From Alphaproteobacteria bacterium (GTDB lineage Bacteria > Pseudomonadota > Alphaproteobacteria > WRDZ01), in the NCBI GenBank assembly GCA_009779595.1, contig WRDZ01000023.1:1-8709 (forward strand): a stretch of 8,709 bases of DNA, given 5' to 3'. A program made the translations under genes and the position numbers. Below are positions 1-8,709 of this stretch, one piece after another (the stretch's first letter is position 1; every line of letters begins with the position of its first letter). The notes under the pieces are model-generated. The model was not told the origin of the DNA. It saw only the letters and a program-made list of their open reading frames with translations, and made no database searches.

Positions 1-6
1 ACGACC

Positions 7-1081
7 ATGAAAAAAGAAGCCGCCGACACCGCCAAAAAACCAGCCGAAACCGAAAAAGACCGCGCCATATCCGCAGCCATGGCCCAGATAGAGCGGGCAT
101 ACGGCAAAGGCTCGATAATGCGCCTGGGCCAAAAGGAAAGCGCGGTGGAAATCGCGGCCATATCCACGGGTTCCATCGGGCTGGATTTGGCGCTGGGCAT
201 AGGCGGGCTGCCGCGAGGACGCGTGGTCGAGATTTTCGGGCCGGAAAGCTCGGGCAAGACCACGCTGGCGCTGCACGTCATAGCGCAGGCGCAGAAAGGC
301 GGCGGCAAATGCGCGTTCGTCGATGCCGAGCATGCGCTTGACCCATCGTACGCGCACAAGCTGGGCGTAAGCCTGCCCGACTTGTTGGTGTCCCAGCCCG
401 ACAGCGGCGAACAGGCCCTGGAAATCGCCGACACGCTTGTGCGTTCCGGTGCCATAGACGTTCTTGTCGTCGACAGCGTGGCCGCCCTTGTGCCCAAGGC
501 CGAGCTTGAAGGGGAAATGGGCGATTCACACGTAGGCCTGCAGGCACGGCTGATGAGCCAGGCTTTACGCAAACTTACCTCGTCGGTCTCGCGGTCGAAC
601 ACGCTGCTGATATTCATCAACCAGCTGCGCATGAAAATCGGCGTGTCGTACGGCAACCCCGAAGTCACCGCCGGCGGGAACGCTTTGAAATTCTATGCCA
701 GCGTGCGGCTGGACATCCGCAAAAGCACTCCCATAAAGGAAAAAGAGGACGTCATCGGCAACGTCACGCGCGTCAAGGTGGTCAAGAACAAGGTCGCCCC
801 GCCCTTCCGCGTGGTCGAGTTCGACATCATGTACGGCGAAGGCATTTCCCGCGAGGGCGAGCTGCTTGACCTTGGCGTGAACGCCGGCATCATCGAAAAG
901 TCCGGAAGCTGGTACTCGTACAAGGGCAACCGCCTTGGCCAGGGCAAGGAAACTGTCAAGAAGCTGCTGAAAGACCAGCCCGAAACGGCCACGGAAATAG
1001 AAAAGGAACTGAAGCAGAACTCGGGCAAGCTGGCCAACGCGCTGGCCGATACCGGCACAATGGAAGACGACGAGGAAACAA

Positions 1082-1089
<8 letters not shown>
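7..1089 (+). CDS. recA: RecA recombinase
   Basis: RecA is the ATP-dependent DNA strand-exchange protein of homologous recombination. It forms filaments on single-stranded DNA and triggers LexA self-cleavage in the SOS response. The 360-residue product has normal family length. It shows the Walker A motif GPESSGKTT (residues 78-86), the Walker B strand VLVVDSVAAL (152-161), the FINQLRMKIG stretch leading into DNA-binding loop L2, the family block GGNALKFYASVRLDIRK, and the usual acidic C-terminal tail (MEDDEETND). The N-terminus is lysine/alanine-rich, before the conserved AMAQIERAYGKGSIMRLG core. The ATG lies only 6 bases into the window, so its ribosome site, promoter and any LexA box are out of view. 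The end overlaps alaS by 8 bases, indicating one transcript. The identification is secure. Confidence 0.98.
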
Positions 1090-3651
<2,562 letters not shown>

Positions 3652-3655
<4 letters not shown>

Positions 3656-3966
3656 TAAGGGCAAGGTTCACCCGCACCAAGGAAGACTTCACCTGCGGCA
3701 ACTGCCGGACTGAGGTCGCGGGCAACGGCTATACCAACCACTGCCCGCGCTGCCTGTACAGCAGGGACGTGGACATAAACCCCGGCGACCGCGCGTCGGA
3801 TTGCCGCGGGATGATGAAGCCCGTCGGGATTGAAACAAAACGCGGCGTCTATTACGTTGCCCACCTGTGCCTCAAATGCGGCAAGACCGCGCGGTGCAAG
3901 GCCGGCCCGGACGACGACTTCAACGCCATCATAGCCTTGACCAAAGGCCTAGCCAAAGGAATGTGA
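3652..3966 (+). CDS. RNHCP-type zinc-ribbon-like small protein
   Basis: This 104-residue cytoplasmic protein of unknown function resembles the RNHCP domain family, named for its conserved motif and present here as TNHCP (28-32). Paired cysteines are C15-x2-C18, C31-x2-C34 and C73-x2-C76, with further cysteines at 51 and 82. The family-like stretch from CLYSRDVD through NPGDR to CRGMMKPVG, and a late AHLCLKCG block, support the match. The spacing suggests one or two bound zinc ions and possibly nucleic-acid contact, but neither is shown. The only sensible start is GTG at 3652. It forms a 4-base GTGA overlap with the alaS stop and has little Shine-Dalgarno of its own, so translation is probably coupled to alaS. 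murE begins one base after its stop. The position behind a tRNA synthetase makes a translation- or RNA-linked role an attractive but unproven guess. Confidence 0.85.
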
Positions 3967-3967
3967 C

Positions 3968-5353
3968 ATGCAATACGGACAATACGAATTTTCCGGGTTC
4001 GATTTTGATTCAAGGCGCGTAAAGCCGGGCTGGCTGTTCGTGGACGCGTTCGGCGGGCGGTTCATAAAAAGCGCCGTTGACAGCGGAGCCAAAATCATCG
4101 TGTGCAAGGAGGGCGACGCAAATCCCGCCGACTACCCCGGCGTCCGGTTCATTTTCAACGAAAACCCCGCCCGCTTTTTCGCGCAGGAGATAGTCGCCGC
4201 GCAAATCCCCGGCATGCCCAAAAACATGCTGGGCATCACGGGCACGAACGGGAAAACCTCTATCGCCGACTTCGTGCGCCAGATGCTGTTCCACGCCGGA
4301 CACGTTGCAGCAAGCATCGGCACGCTTGGCATAGTACAAAACGACAACCCCGCGGCCCCGCTGGCAAACACCACTCCGGACGTCATAACCCTGCACAGGA
4401 TTTTGGCCGACCTTGCCGATAAAACCGACTATTGCGTCATGGAAATGTCCAGCCACGGGCTTGAGCAGTCGCGCGTGGCGGCCGTGCCTGTGAAAGTCGC
4501 GGGGTTCACCAACCTTACGCGCGACCACCTGGACTACCACCTGACCATGGAAAACTATTTCGCGTCCAAAGCCCTGCTGTTCTCGGACAACCTGGTTGCA
4601 GGCGGGACAGCCGTGCTGAACGCCGACAGCGACTGGTACGACAGGTTTGCACAGGCTGCCGCGGGCAAGAATATAGTGTCGTACGGCTATAAAGGCAAGG
4701 ACGTGCGCCTGATAAAATCAACCGCGGCCGCGAACGGCCAGGACTTGCAAATCGAGTTTTTCGGCCGCAAGCACGACGTGTCAATCCCGCTTGCGGGCGA
4801 CTTCCAGGGCATGAACGTCCTGTGCGCAATGGCCATGGTTGCGGCGGCCACGGGCGATTATGAAGCCGCGCCGCAGCTGGCCGGCCAAATAAAAGGCGCA
4901 AGCGGCCGGCTTGAGCTTGTGGGCACAAAACTGGGCAAAGCCGCGGTGTATGTGGATTATGCGCACACTCCGGACGCTTTGGAAAAGGCGCTGTCCGCGC
5001 TGCGCCCGTACACTTCGGGCAGGCTTGCGGTGGTGTTCGGCTGCGGCGGCAACCGCGACGCGGGCAAACGGCCCATCATGGGGCGCCTGGCCGCCGGGCT
5101 GGCCGATATGGTGTACGTTACCGACGACAACCCGCGCAAGGAAAACGCCGATGAAATCCGCGCGCAGGTGATGGCCGGCTGTCCGGACGCGCGCAATATC
5201 GGCGACAGGAAAAAGGCCATACAAGCGGCCATACAGGATTTGCAGGCGGGCGACGTGCTGCTTATCGCGGGCAAGGGGCACGAAACCGGGCAGATAGTCG
5301 GCAGCGAGGTGCTGCCGTTCAGCGACCAGGAAACCGCCAAAGAGTTCTTATAA
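3968..5353 (+). CDS. murE: UDP-MurNAc-L-Ala-D-Glu:meso-diaminopimelate ligase
   Basis: MurE adds meso-diaminopimelate to UDP-MurNAc-L-Ala-D-Glu, using ATP, in cytoplasmic peptidoglycan synthesis. Visible motifs are the substrate-binding DSRRVKPGWLFVD near the N-terminus, the ATP loop GTNGKTS (92-98), SSHGLEQSR, NLTRDHLDYH, YFASKALLF with the lysine expected to be carbamylated at K201, YAHTPDALEKAL, GCGGNRDAGKRPIMG, and DNPR (387-390). DNPR is the signature for diaminopimelate rather than lysine. GKGHETGQ follows near the C-terminus. At 461 residues it is somewhat short: the region before DSR is about 20 residues shorter than in E. coli MurE, and no upstream in-frame start offers more. AAAGGA lies 7 bases before the ATG. 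It sits in a recA-alaS operon rather than beside murF and mraY in a division/cell-wall cluster, which is unusual. Confidence 0.95.
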   Translation: MQYGQYEFSGFDFDSRRVKPGWLFVDAFGGRFIKSAVDSGAKIIVCKEGDANPADYPGVRFIFNENPARFFAQEIVAAQIPGMPKNMLGITGTNGKTSIADFVRQMLFHAGHVAASIGTLGIVQNDNPAAPLANTTPDVITLHRILADLADKTDYCVMEMSSHGLEQSRVAAVPVKVAGFTNLTRDHLDYHLTMENYFASKALLFSDNLVAGGTAVLNADSDWYDRFAQAAAGKNIVSYGYKGKDVRLIKSTAAANGQDLQIEFFGRKHDVSIPLAGDFQGMNVLCAMAMVAAATGDYEAAPQLAGQIKGASGRLELVGTKLGKAAVYVDYAHTPDALEKALSALRPYTSGRLAVVFGCGGNRDAGKRPIMGRLAAGLADMVYVTDDNPRKENADEIRAQVMAGCPDARNIGDRKKAIQAAIQDLQAGDVLLIAGKGHETGQIVGSEVLPFSDQETAKEFL

Positions 5354-5584
5354 AGGATTTGGCTTCCCTGTCAAGAAAGCGCGGCAAGCGCGTTCCGTCC
5401 GGGCAAGCGCCAAAGCGAGCCGAAAGCGAGCGACGCGCGCCGCCCCCGATTACGGCCAGGGCTTCGTCCGGTTCCCGATTATCCCGCCACGCGCAATATT
5501 GTCTTTGGCCATAGTTTTTCCACTCTTTTTATATTTTATACACAACATTAAGTAAATAATTTCGCAATTTTTGCAATTTTCCAC
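5354..5584. other. Intergenic spacer: GC-rich repeats then AT-rich tract
   Basis: No convincing gene lies here. The left part (5376-5431) is rich in direct repeats: GGCAAGCGC at 5383-5391 and 5402-5410, and AAAGCGAGC at 5412-5420 and 5423-5431. No classical terminator follows murE. On the minus strand a 20-codon frame (5450-5512) begins ATG-GCC-AAA and ends in PWP-stop. It might be the stump of a lost gene or chance. From about 5515 the base composition turns sharply AT-rich, with GCAATTTT repeated at 5564-5571 and 5573-5580 just before the promoter of the next operon. Confidence 0.5.
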
Positions 5585-5613
5585 TTGATTAATGGTTTTT
5601 CAAGATGTATGAT
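5585..5613 (+). promoter_or_regulatory. Sigma70-type promoter of the three-gene operon
   Basis: TTGATT (5585-5590) and TATGAT (5608-5613) are separated by exactly 17 bases within an AT-rich tract. Transcription would start near 5620, giving a 5' leader of about 25 bases. GGGT-AATTA-ACCC (5616-5628), a small inverted repeat, covers the predicted start site and could be an operator or a weak hairpin. An AGAGGG ribosome site at 5635-5640 precedes the ATG at 5645. Confidence 0.65.
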
Positions 5614-5644
5614 GCGGGTAATTAACCCAACGTAAGAGGGAATT

Positions 5645-6124
5645 ATGACAAACTGGATCCTTGTAAACTCTTGGTTGTTCGCGGCCTTATGGTGCGTGGC
5701 AATCATCGCATATATTGCATTTCTATTGAAAACACACCGCGCAAGCCGGCTGTCCATCGCTGCGCTTGGGCTGGCCGGTACCTTGATACTGACCGCCATC
5801 TGCCTGGCAAGCAGCGCAGGAGCGGACGGGGCGGACATCGCAAAAGGGGTGCTTTGGGCATTGGTGATAAGCGCTTTTGCCGCAGCGGCCGAGTTCGCGA
5901 TGCAGGTTTTCGGCGTACAGCCGATAACATCCGTATCAGTGTCCGGCTCTGATTCAGAAGAGATACTGGCATTCGTGGCAAGCGAGAACGCAAAGCTGCG
6001 CCGCGATATGGAAGACGCCATGAACATTATGGGCGAGAATTTTACCGACGTCGGCGAGTCTTTGGCACGCAACCATAAGAAGCTGGCCGAAGATATAAAG
6101 ACAGCTCTTGAAAACAACAGTTAA
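5645..6124 (+). CDS. Small three-helix inner-membrane protein
   Basis: This 159-residue protein has no family I can name. Three hydrophobic segments lie near residues 4-28, 36-57 and 66-90, followed by a polar, probably helical tail of about 57 residues (SDSEEILAFVASENAKLRR onward) rich in Glu, Lys and Asp. The basic loop KTHRASR between helices 1 and 2 predicts an outside N-terminus and a cytoplasmic tail. It is the first gene after a good promoter, and the next gene starts 11 bases past its stop. Pairing a small multi-helix protein with an OmpA/MotB-domain partner recalls MotA/MotB, ExbB/ExbD and ZorA/ZorB arrangements. However, it is much shorter than MotA or ZorA and I see no clear homology, so the comparison is structural only. 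Confidence 0.8.
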   Translation: MTNWILVNSWLFAALWCVAIIAYIAFLLKTHRASRLSIAALGLAGTLILTAICLASSAGADGADIAKGVLWALVISAFAAAAEFAMQVFGVQPITSVSVSGSDSEEILAFVASENAKLRRDMEDAMNIMGENFTDVGESLARNHKKLAEDIKTALENNS

Positions 6125-6135
6125 AAGGTGGTCTC

Positions 6136-6993
6136 ATGCTTGGGCAAAAATTAAAAGAACTATTCAAGAACCTGGCGGATAAGTTGAAAAGCCTGGGGGC
6201 GAAAATATGGGCTGGACTGAAAAACATTGGTCCGATACTCAAAGGTGTGGGCGTGATACTGTGGTTCAAATTGAAAAAACTGAAGAACCTTAGGATTAAG
6301 TCCAGGAATTTCGGGTATTTCCCGGCAATCGCGGGCATGGTCATAGCCTGCGCCCTTTCGCTGGCTTTCGTCCTTGCGGTGCGCCTTGAAAGCGAACGGC
6401 ATGCCGCATGCATGCAAGAGTGCGAGGACGTGTGCAAGCTGCAAGAAGACTGCAAGCCCCAGATTGTGGAAGTCATAAAGGAAGTGGAGGTCATCCGGGA
6501 AGTCAGGGTGGGCGGCGGCGAAGTGAACCCGGCCCATGCCCAGATTGCGAAGGCTTTGCGTGACGAGTTCGGCAGGGACGCCACCAGATGGCAGGCCGTC
6601 ATCGACGACAACCGTCTGTCCATATCGTTCAACTCTCCTGACATGATATTCGACTTTGACAAGGCCGTGGTCAAGGACGCCCTTCGCAATACGCTTAGGG
6701 ACTTCTTCCCCAGGTATGTCGCGCTTGTGCGCAAGCATGCCGCCGACATAGACAGCATACATGTCCAGGGGCACACCGACACAAGGGGCAGCTATCTGCA
6801 CAACATGGGGCTTTCGCAAAGAAGGTCAAGGAACGTGCACAAGGTATGCTTCGATTTGGCCAGGGCCCAAGACCAAGAGTGGCTGAAACAGAATTTCTTC
6901 ACTGCCGGGGCCTCGTTCGCCAGGCCAACGAACAGCTATGCCACATCGCGCCGCGTCGAGTTCCACATAAAGCTGAAACAGGTCAACAGATAA
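6136..6993 (+). CDS. Inner-membrane-anchored OmpA/MotB-like peptidoglycan-binding protein
   Basis: The 285 residues divide into a lysine-rich amphipathic cytoplasmic region (1-60), one membrane helix (about 61-83), a cysteine-rich juxtamembrane stretch (C92, C96, C100, C106), a Val/Glu/Lys linker (about 108-125) ending in GGG, and an OmpA/MotB C-terminal domain (about 150-280). That domain has QGHTDTRG followed by LSQRRSRNV. D215 and R230 sit at the spacing of the Asp/Arg pair that grips diaminopimelate in OmpA domains, so peptidoglycan binding is likely. There is no lipobox or cleavable signal. The membrane helix has no Asp or Glu, unlike MotB or ZorB, so ion-driven stator activity is doubtful. 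AAGGTGG lies just upstream of the ATG. The periplasmic cysteines could form disulfides. The domain call is firm; the biological role is unknown. Confidence 0.88.
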   Translation: MLGQKLKELFKNLADKLKSLGAKIWAGLKNIGPILKGVGVILWFKLKKLKNLRIKSRNFGYFPAIAGMVIACALSLAFVLAVRLESERHAACMQECEDVCKLQEDCKPQIVEVIKEVEVIREVRVGGGEVNPAHAQIAKALRDEFGRDATRWQAVIDDNRLSISFNSPDMIFDFDKAVVKDALRNTLRDFFPRYVALVRKHAADIDSIHVQGHTDTRGSYLHNMGLSQRRSRNVHKVCFDLARAQDQEWLKQNFFTAGASFARPTNSYATSRRVEFHIKLKQVNR

Positions 6994-7022
6994 CAAAAAG
7001 AAAAGAAAGGTCGAGATAAAAA

Positions 7023-7541
7023 ATGAAAACCTACGCAAATTTCACCCTTACTTTCATGGACAGGCTTATGCGGCTAAAACGCTCGCTTAACGGTTCGGAC
7101 GTCAAAATCGAAATGAAGCCCAAAAGGATTGGCCCCACGCTTAAGGAAATGCTGGAAATGCTTGACAAGCGCGAGCCGTTCAAGCCGCTGCGCAAGGACG
7201 GGCGCTGCATTTTCCTTTACATACCCGACCTTGGCACCAACGAAGGCACCAAGAAGGACCAGGACCAGGACGAATGGAACAAGGTCCACCTTACCTATTG
7301 CAACATACTGCAGAACATGGAGAACGCCGGGCGCGAGGACAGGTACGAGGCAACCGAAAGCACATCGGGCGAGTTCACGTGCGTCTACCAGGACGGGGAA
7401 GTCACCAAGAAAAGGCTGCATGTATGCAAATACTGCATGGACGCCATTGAAAGCTCGGAACGCTATGGCAGCTGCGAACACTTCGATTTCGAGGATTTCG
7501 CCAACGACCATAATTTCGAAGGCCTGTCAAAGGTGCAGTAA
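7023..7541 (+). CDS. Uncharacterised soluble protein with probable zinc site
   Basis: This 172-residue protein has no signal peptide or membrane segment. Its central and C-terminal part has KVHLTYC (H89-x3-C93), a segment RYEATESTSGEFTC, and HVCKYC (C135-x2-C138). Together these could supply an H-C-C-C zinc site; C151-x-H153 lies further on. From memory, this pattern (a His/Cys helix, a short beta segment that includes an R-Y pair, then C-x2-C) resembles a domain found in uncharacterised bacterial proteins, but I cannot verify this. The N-terminal third is basic (MDRLMRLKRSLNG, IEMKPKRIG). It is the last gene of a three-gene unit, 29 bases after the OmpA-domain gene and just before a strong terminator, so it probably works with the two membrane proteins. 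A purine-rich AAAGGTCGAG precedes the ATG. An internal ATG at 7056 is a weaker alternative start. Confidence 0.8.
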   Translation: MKTYANFTLTFMDRLMRLKRSLNGSDVKIEMKPKRIGPTLKEMLEMLDKREPFKPLRKDGRCIFLYIPDLGTNEGTKKDQDQDEWNKVHLTYCNILQNMENAGREDRYEATESTSGEFTCVYQDGEVTKKRLHVCKYCMDAIESSERYGSCEHFDFEDFANDHNFEGLSKVQ

Positions 7542-7567
7542 TAAAACAAATCCGGCTAAAAAGTGCA

Positions 7568-7601
7568 AAAGAAAGACTGCCTTTTGGGGCAGTCTTTCTT
7601 T
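7568..7601. terminator. Bidirectional intrinsic terminator between convergent genes
   Basis: AAAGAAAGACTGCC (7568-7581) and GGCAGTCTTTCTTT (7588-7601) form a perfect 14-bp stem around a 6-base loop. T-rich sequence follows on both strands. It lies 26 bases after the end of the + strand three-gene operon and 23 bases beyond the stop of the - strand barrel gene, so it can terminate both. Confidence 0.92.
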
Positions 7602-7624
7602 GTTTTACCGGTGTTCCCCAGCGT

Positions 7625-8368
7625 TTAGAAAGCGAAGCGCGCGCCGACCATCAACTGGTGCGTGTACAGCCTTCCGGTCTTAAATTGCGCAGTGTAAAAA
7701 TCTCCACCGCCTAAGTCATCTATGACGCTTTCCTTTGTCTGGCCCTTGCCAAGCGAGGCAAAGCGGTATCCCACGTCAAGGCTTAGTTTATCCGAGAACG
7801 CATAGGCAACTCCGCCCCCGATGTTCCAGGCGAAATTAGTCTTGGTGTCTTTGCCAAGGGAGAAATTAGAGGTCCAGTCGCTGGACTGACTTCCTTTCGC
7901 ACCCACGAAAGCCAGGCCCAATCCCATGCCCACATAGGGCGTAAGCGCGGAATCGCTGCGGAAATCACGATAAGCGTTCACGAACAGGGTGTGGATATCC
8001 AAGTCAGTCTTGCGGCTATGATAATCACTCCAGCCATCGCCATGCCAATTGTCTATCCTTTCGCTTTTGCTTTTGAACATGGCGTATTCCAGTTCCACGC
8101 GCGCGGGCGTTCCATGGGTTTTGTGGAAGTCATAGCCCACTGCAAGGGCCGCGCCAAAGCCATGGCTGCCGCCAAAGGTTTGCTTGCCGGTTTCCCAGTC
8201 GGTCAATGCCCCGCCGGTATACTCGGAAAAGGTGTTCGAGCTTTCAAACCCCATAAGGCCGCCCATGCCAAGTTTGGGTGCAACGTAAAGGCCGGACTGT
8301 CCGGCCAAAGCCATTGACGGCGCGGCAATAACCGCCCCTAAAGCCAATAATCCTGTAATCTTTTTCAT
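7625..8368 (-). CDS. Opacity-like outer-membrane beta-barrel protein
   Basis: The 247-residue product starts with a classical signal peptide (MKKITGLLALGAVIAAPSMALA), with cleavage expected after A22. The mature part alternates polar and hydrophobic residues in short amphipathic strands, for example GLYVAPKLGMGG, RVELEYAMF, TPYVGMGLGLAFVG, WNIGGGVAYAF and LSLDVGYRFASLG. It ends ...MVGARFAF, with the terminal phenylalanine typical of barrels inserted by the BAM complex. Size and pattern fit an eight-strand OmpA-type or opacity-family barrel (OMP_b-brl). Loops such as those near SKSERIDNWHGDG would face outside. The start chosen is ATG 8368, with AAGGAG 9 bases upstream; the longer TTG-initiated frame to 8425 would bury the signal peptide. 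Its leader holds a terminator-like hairpin and tandem repeats, suggesting phase-variable expression. Function may be adhesion or host interaction, not shown. Confidence 0.9.
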   Translation of the reverse strand: MKKITGLLALGAVIAAPSMALAGQSGLYVAPKLGMGGLMGFESSNTFSEYTGGALTDWETGKQTFGGSHGFGAALAVGYDFHKTHGTPARVELEYAMFKSKSERIDNWHGDGWSDYHSRKTDLDIHTLFVNAYRDFRSDSALTPYVGMGLGLAFVGAKGSQSSDWTSNFSLGKDTKTNFAWNIGGGVAYAFSDKLSLDVGYRFASLGKGQTKESVIDDLGGGDFYTAQFKTGRLYTHQLMVGARFAF

Positions 8369-8402
8369 GTTAAAATACTCCTTGTTGGTTGTTGGAAAAT
8401 GC

Positions 8403-8437
8403 AAAAAAGCCCTGTTCCATGACAAGGGAACAAGGCC
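8403..8437 (-). terminator. Terminator-like hairpin in the barrel-gene leader (possible attenuator)
   Basis: Read on the minus strand, GCCTTGTTCC (8436-8427) pairs with GGAACAGGGC (8418-8409) through ten pairs including one G-U, around an 8-base loop, and is followed by six U. This has the form of an intrinsic terminator, but it sits about 35 bases before the barrel ATG and I see no good promoter between them. It therefore either ends a short leader RNA or acts as an attenuator that transcription of the barrel gene must pass. Confidence 0.75.
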
Positions 8438-8458
8438 GATATTTTTTTAAATGGACGA

Positions 8459-8480
8459 TTAAGCCCCCAGCGGGCTTTAA
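8459..8480 (-). other. Leader hairpin AAGCCC/GGGCTT
   Basis: AAGCCC (8461-8466) and GGGCTT (8472-8477) form a short GC-rich stem with a 5-base loop and flanking TTAA partial pairing. There is no U-tract. A second AGCCC on the minus strand (8486-8482) could compete for the same GGGCT partner, so alternative leader folds are possible. Confidence 0.4.
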
Positions 8481-8495
8481 CGGGCTGACACTTCT

Positions 8496-8603
<108 letters not shown>

Positions 8604-8629
8604 TCCTTAACATACTCCTTATGGATATG

Positions 8630-8657
8630 ATAATATGGCATAAAAACGGAATGTAAA
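8630..8657 (-). promoter_or_regulatory. Sigma70-type promoter for the leader and barrel gene
   Basis: On the minus strand TTTACA (8657-8652) and TATTAT (8635-8630) are 16 bases apart, each one mismatch from consensus. Transcription would begin near 8623, immediately before the AAGGAG of the leader frame. This is the best minus-strand promoter I can see upstream of the barrel gene. Confidence 0.6.
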
Positions 8658-8677
8658 GAGCAAAAAGCAGGCAACCG

Positions 8678-8694
8678 GAAAAGCTTTGCTTTTC
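8678..8694. other. Small inverted repeat upstream of the minus-strand promoter
   Basis: GAAAAGC (8678-8684) and GCTTTTC (8688-8694) form a 7-bp inverted repeat around TTT, about 20 bases upstream of the -35 element. It lacks a U-tract. It might be a regulator-binding site or the remnant of a hairpin from a neighbour outside the window. Nothing else is recognised in 8658-8709. Confidence 0.3.
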
Positions 8695-8709
8695 AACATA
8701 TTACAAGAA

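Noticed and set aside
5349..5553. Plus-strand open frame running from the murE end through the spacer, with a hydrophobic end
   Set aside because: It has no start codon until late and would need a frameshift out of murE. Its open length is partly explained by GC-rich sequence.
5645..7541. A Zorya defence system (ZorA/ZorB plus effector)
   Set aside because: The first protein is far too short for ZorA, the second lacks the membrane acidic residue, and no helicase or nuclease gene is present. Only the general layout is similar.
7991..8317. Plus-strand frame of 108 residues opposite the barrel gene
   Set aside because: It lies wholly antisense to a convincing signal-peptide/barrel gene, has no ribosome site and shows no protein features beyond hydrophobic shadow sequence.
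7625..8425. Longer barrel-gene start at TTG 8425
   Set aside because: It would add 19 residues before a textbook signal peptide and overlap the terminator hairpin. ATG 8368 has AAGGAG at 9 bases.

Overview
The window looks like chromosomal DNA from a Gram-negative bacterium, most likely an alphaproteobacterium. recA directly followed by alaS is a familiar alphaproteobacterial arrangement. The murE product carries the meso-diaminopimelate signature, and an opacity-type outer-membrane barrel with a clear signal peptide lies at the right end. The species cannot be named from this sequence.

Left half (7-5353, + strand): a tightly packed core run of recA, alaS, a small zinc-ribbon-like gene of the RNHCP type, and murE. 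recA and alaS overlap by 8 bases. alaS and the RNHCP gene overlap through GTGA. The RNHCP stop and the murE start are one base apart. The run therefore looks co-transcribed and translationally coupled, joining DNA repair, tRNA charging and cell-wall precursor synthesis.

Middle (5354-7601, + strand): a spacer of about 290 bases, GC-rich and repeat-laden on the left and AT-rich on the right, ends in a good sigma70-type promoter (TTGATT-17-TATGAT). The promoter drives three genes without recognised names: a small three-helix membrane protein with a cytoplasmic helical tail, a single-pass inner-membrane protein with a periplasmic OmpA/MotB peptidoglycan-binding domain, and a soluble protein with a likely H-x3-C/C-x2-C zinc site. 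A strong hairpin placed between convergent genes ends the unit. Together the three genes are the best candidate here for an undescribed multi-gene system, probably an envelope-anchored complex. The membrane helix of the second protein lacks the acidic residue needed by MotB/ZorB-type ion-driven stators.

Right end (7625-8709, - strand): a gene for an opacity-like outer-membrane barrel, with an unusual leader. Reading along the minus strand there is a good promoter, a Shine-Dalgarno and ATG starting a short leader frame, ten perfect CTTA repeats inside that frame, a terminator-like hairpin with a U-tract, and then the barrel gene. With ten repeats the leader frame stops at the repeat edge. By reading-frame arithmetic, eight or eleven repeats would let it run through the terminator and stop in ATGA, overlapping the barrel start codon. 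This predicts a phase-variable attenuator or translational-coupling switch for a surface protein and is the most striking observation in the window.
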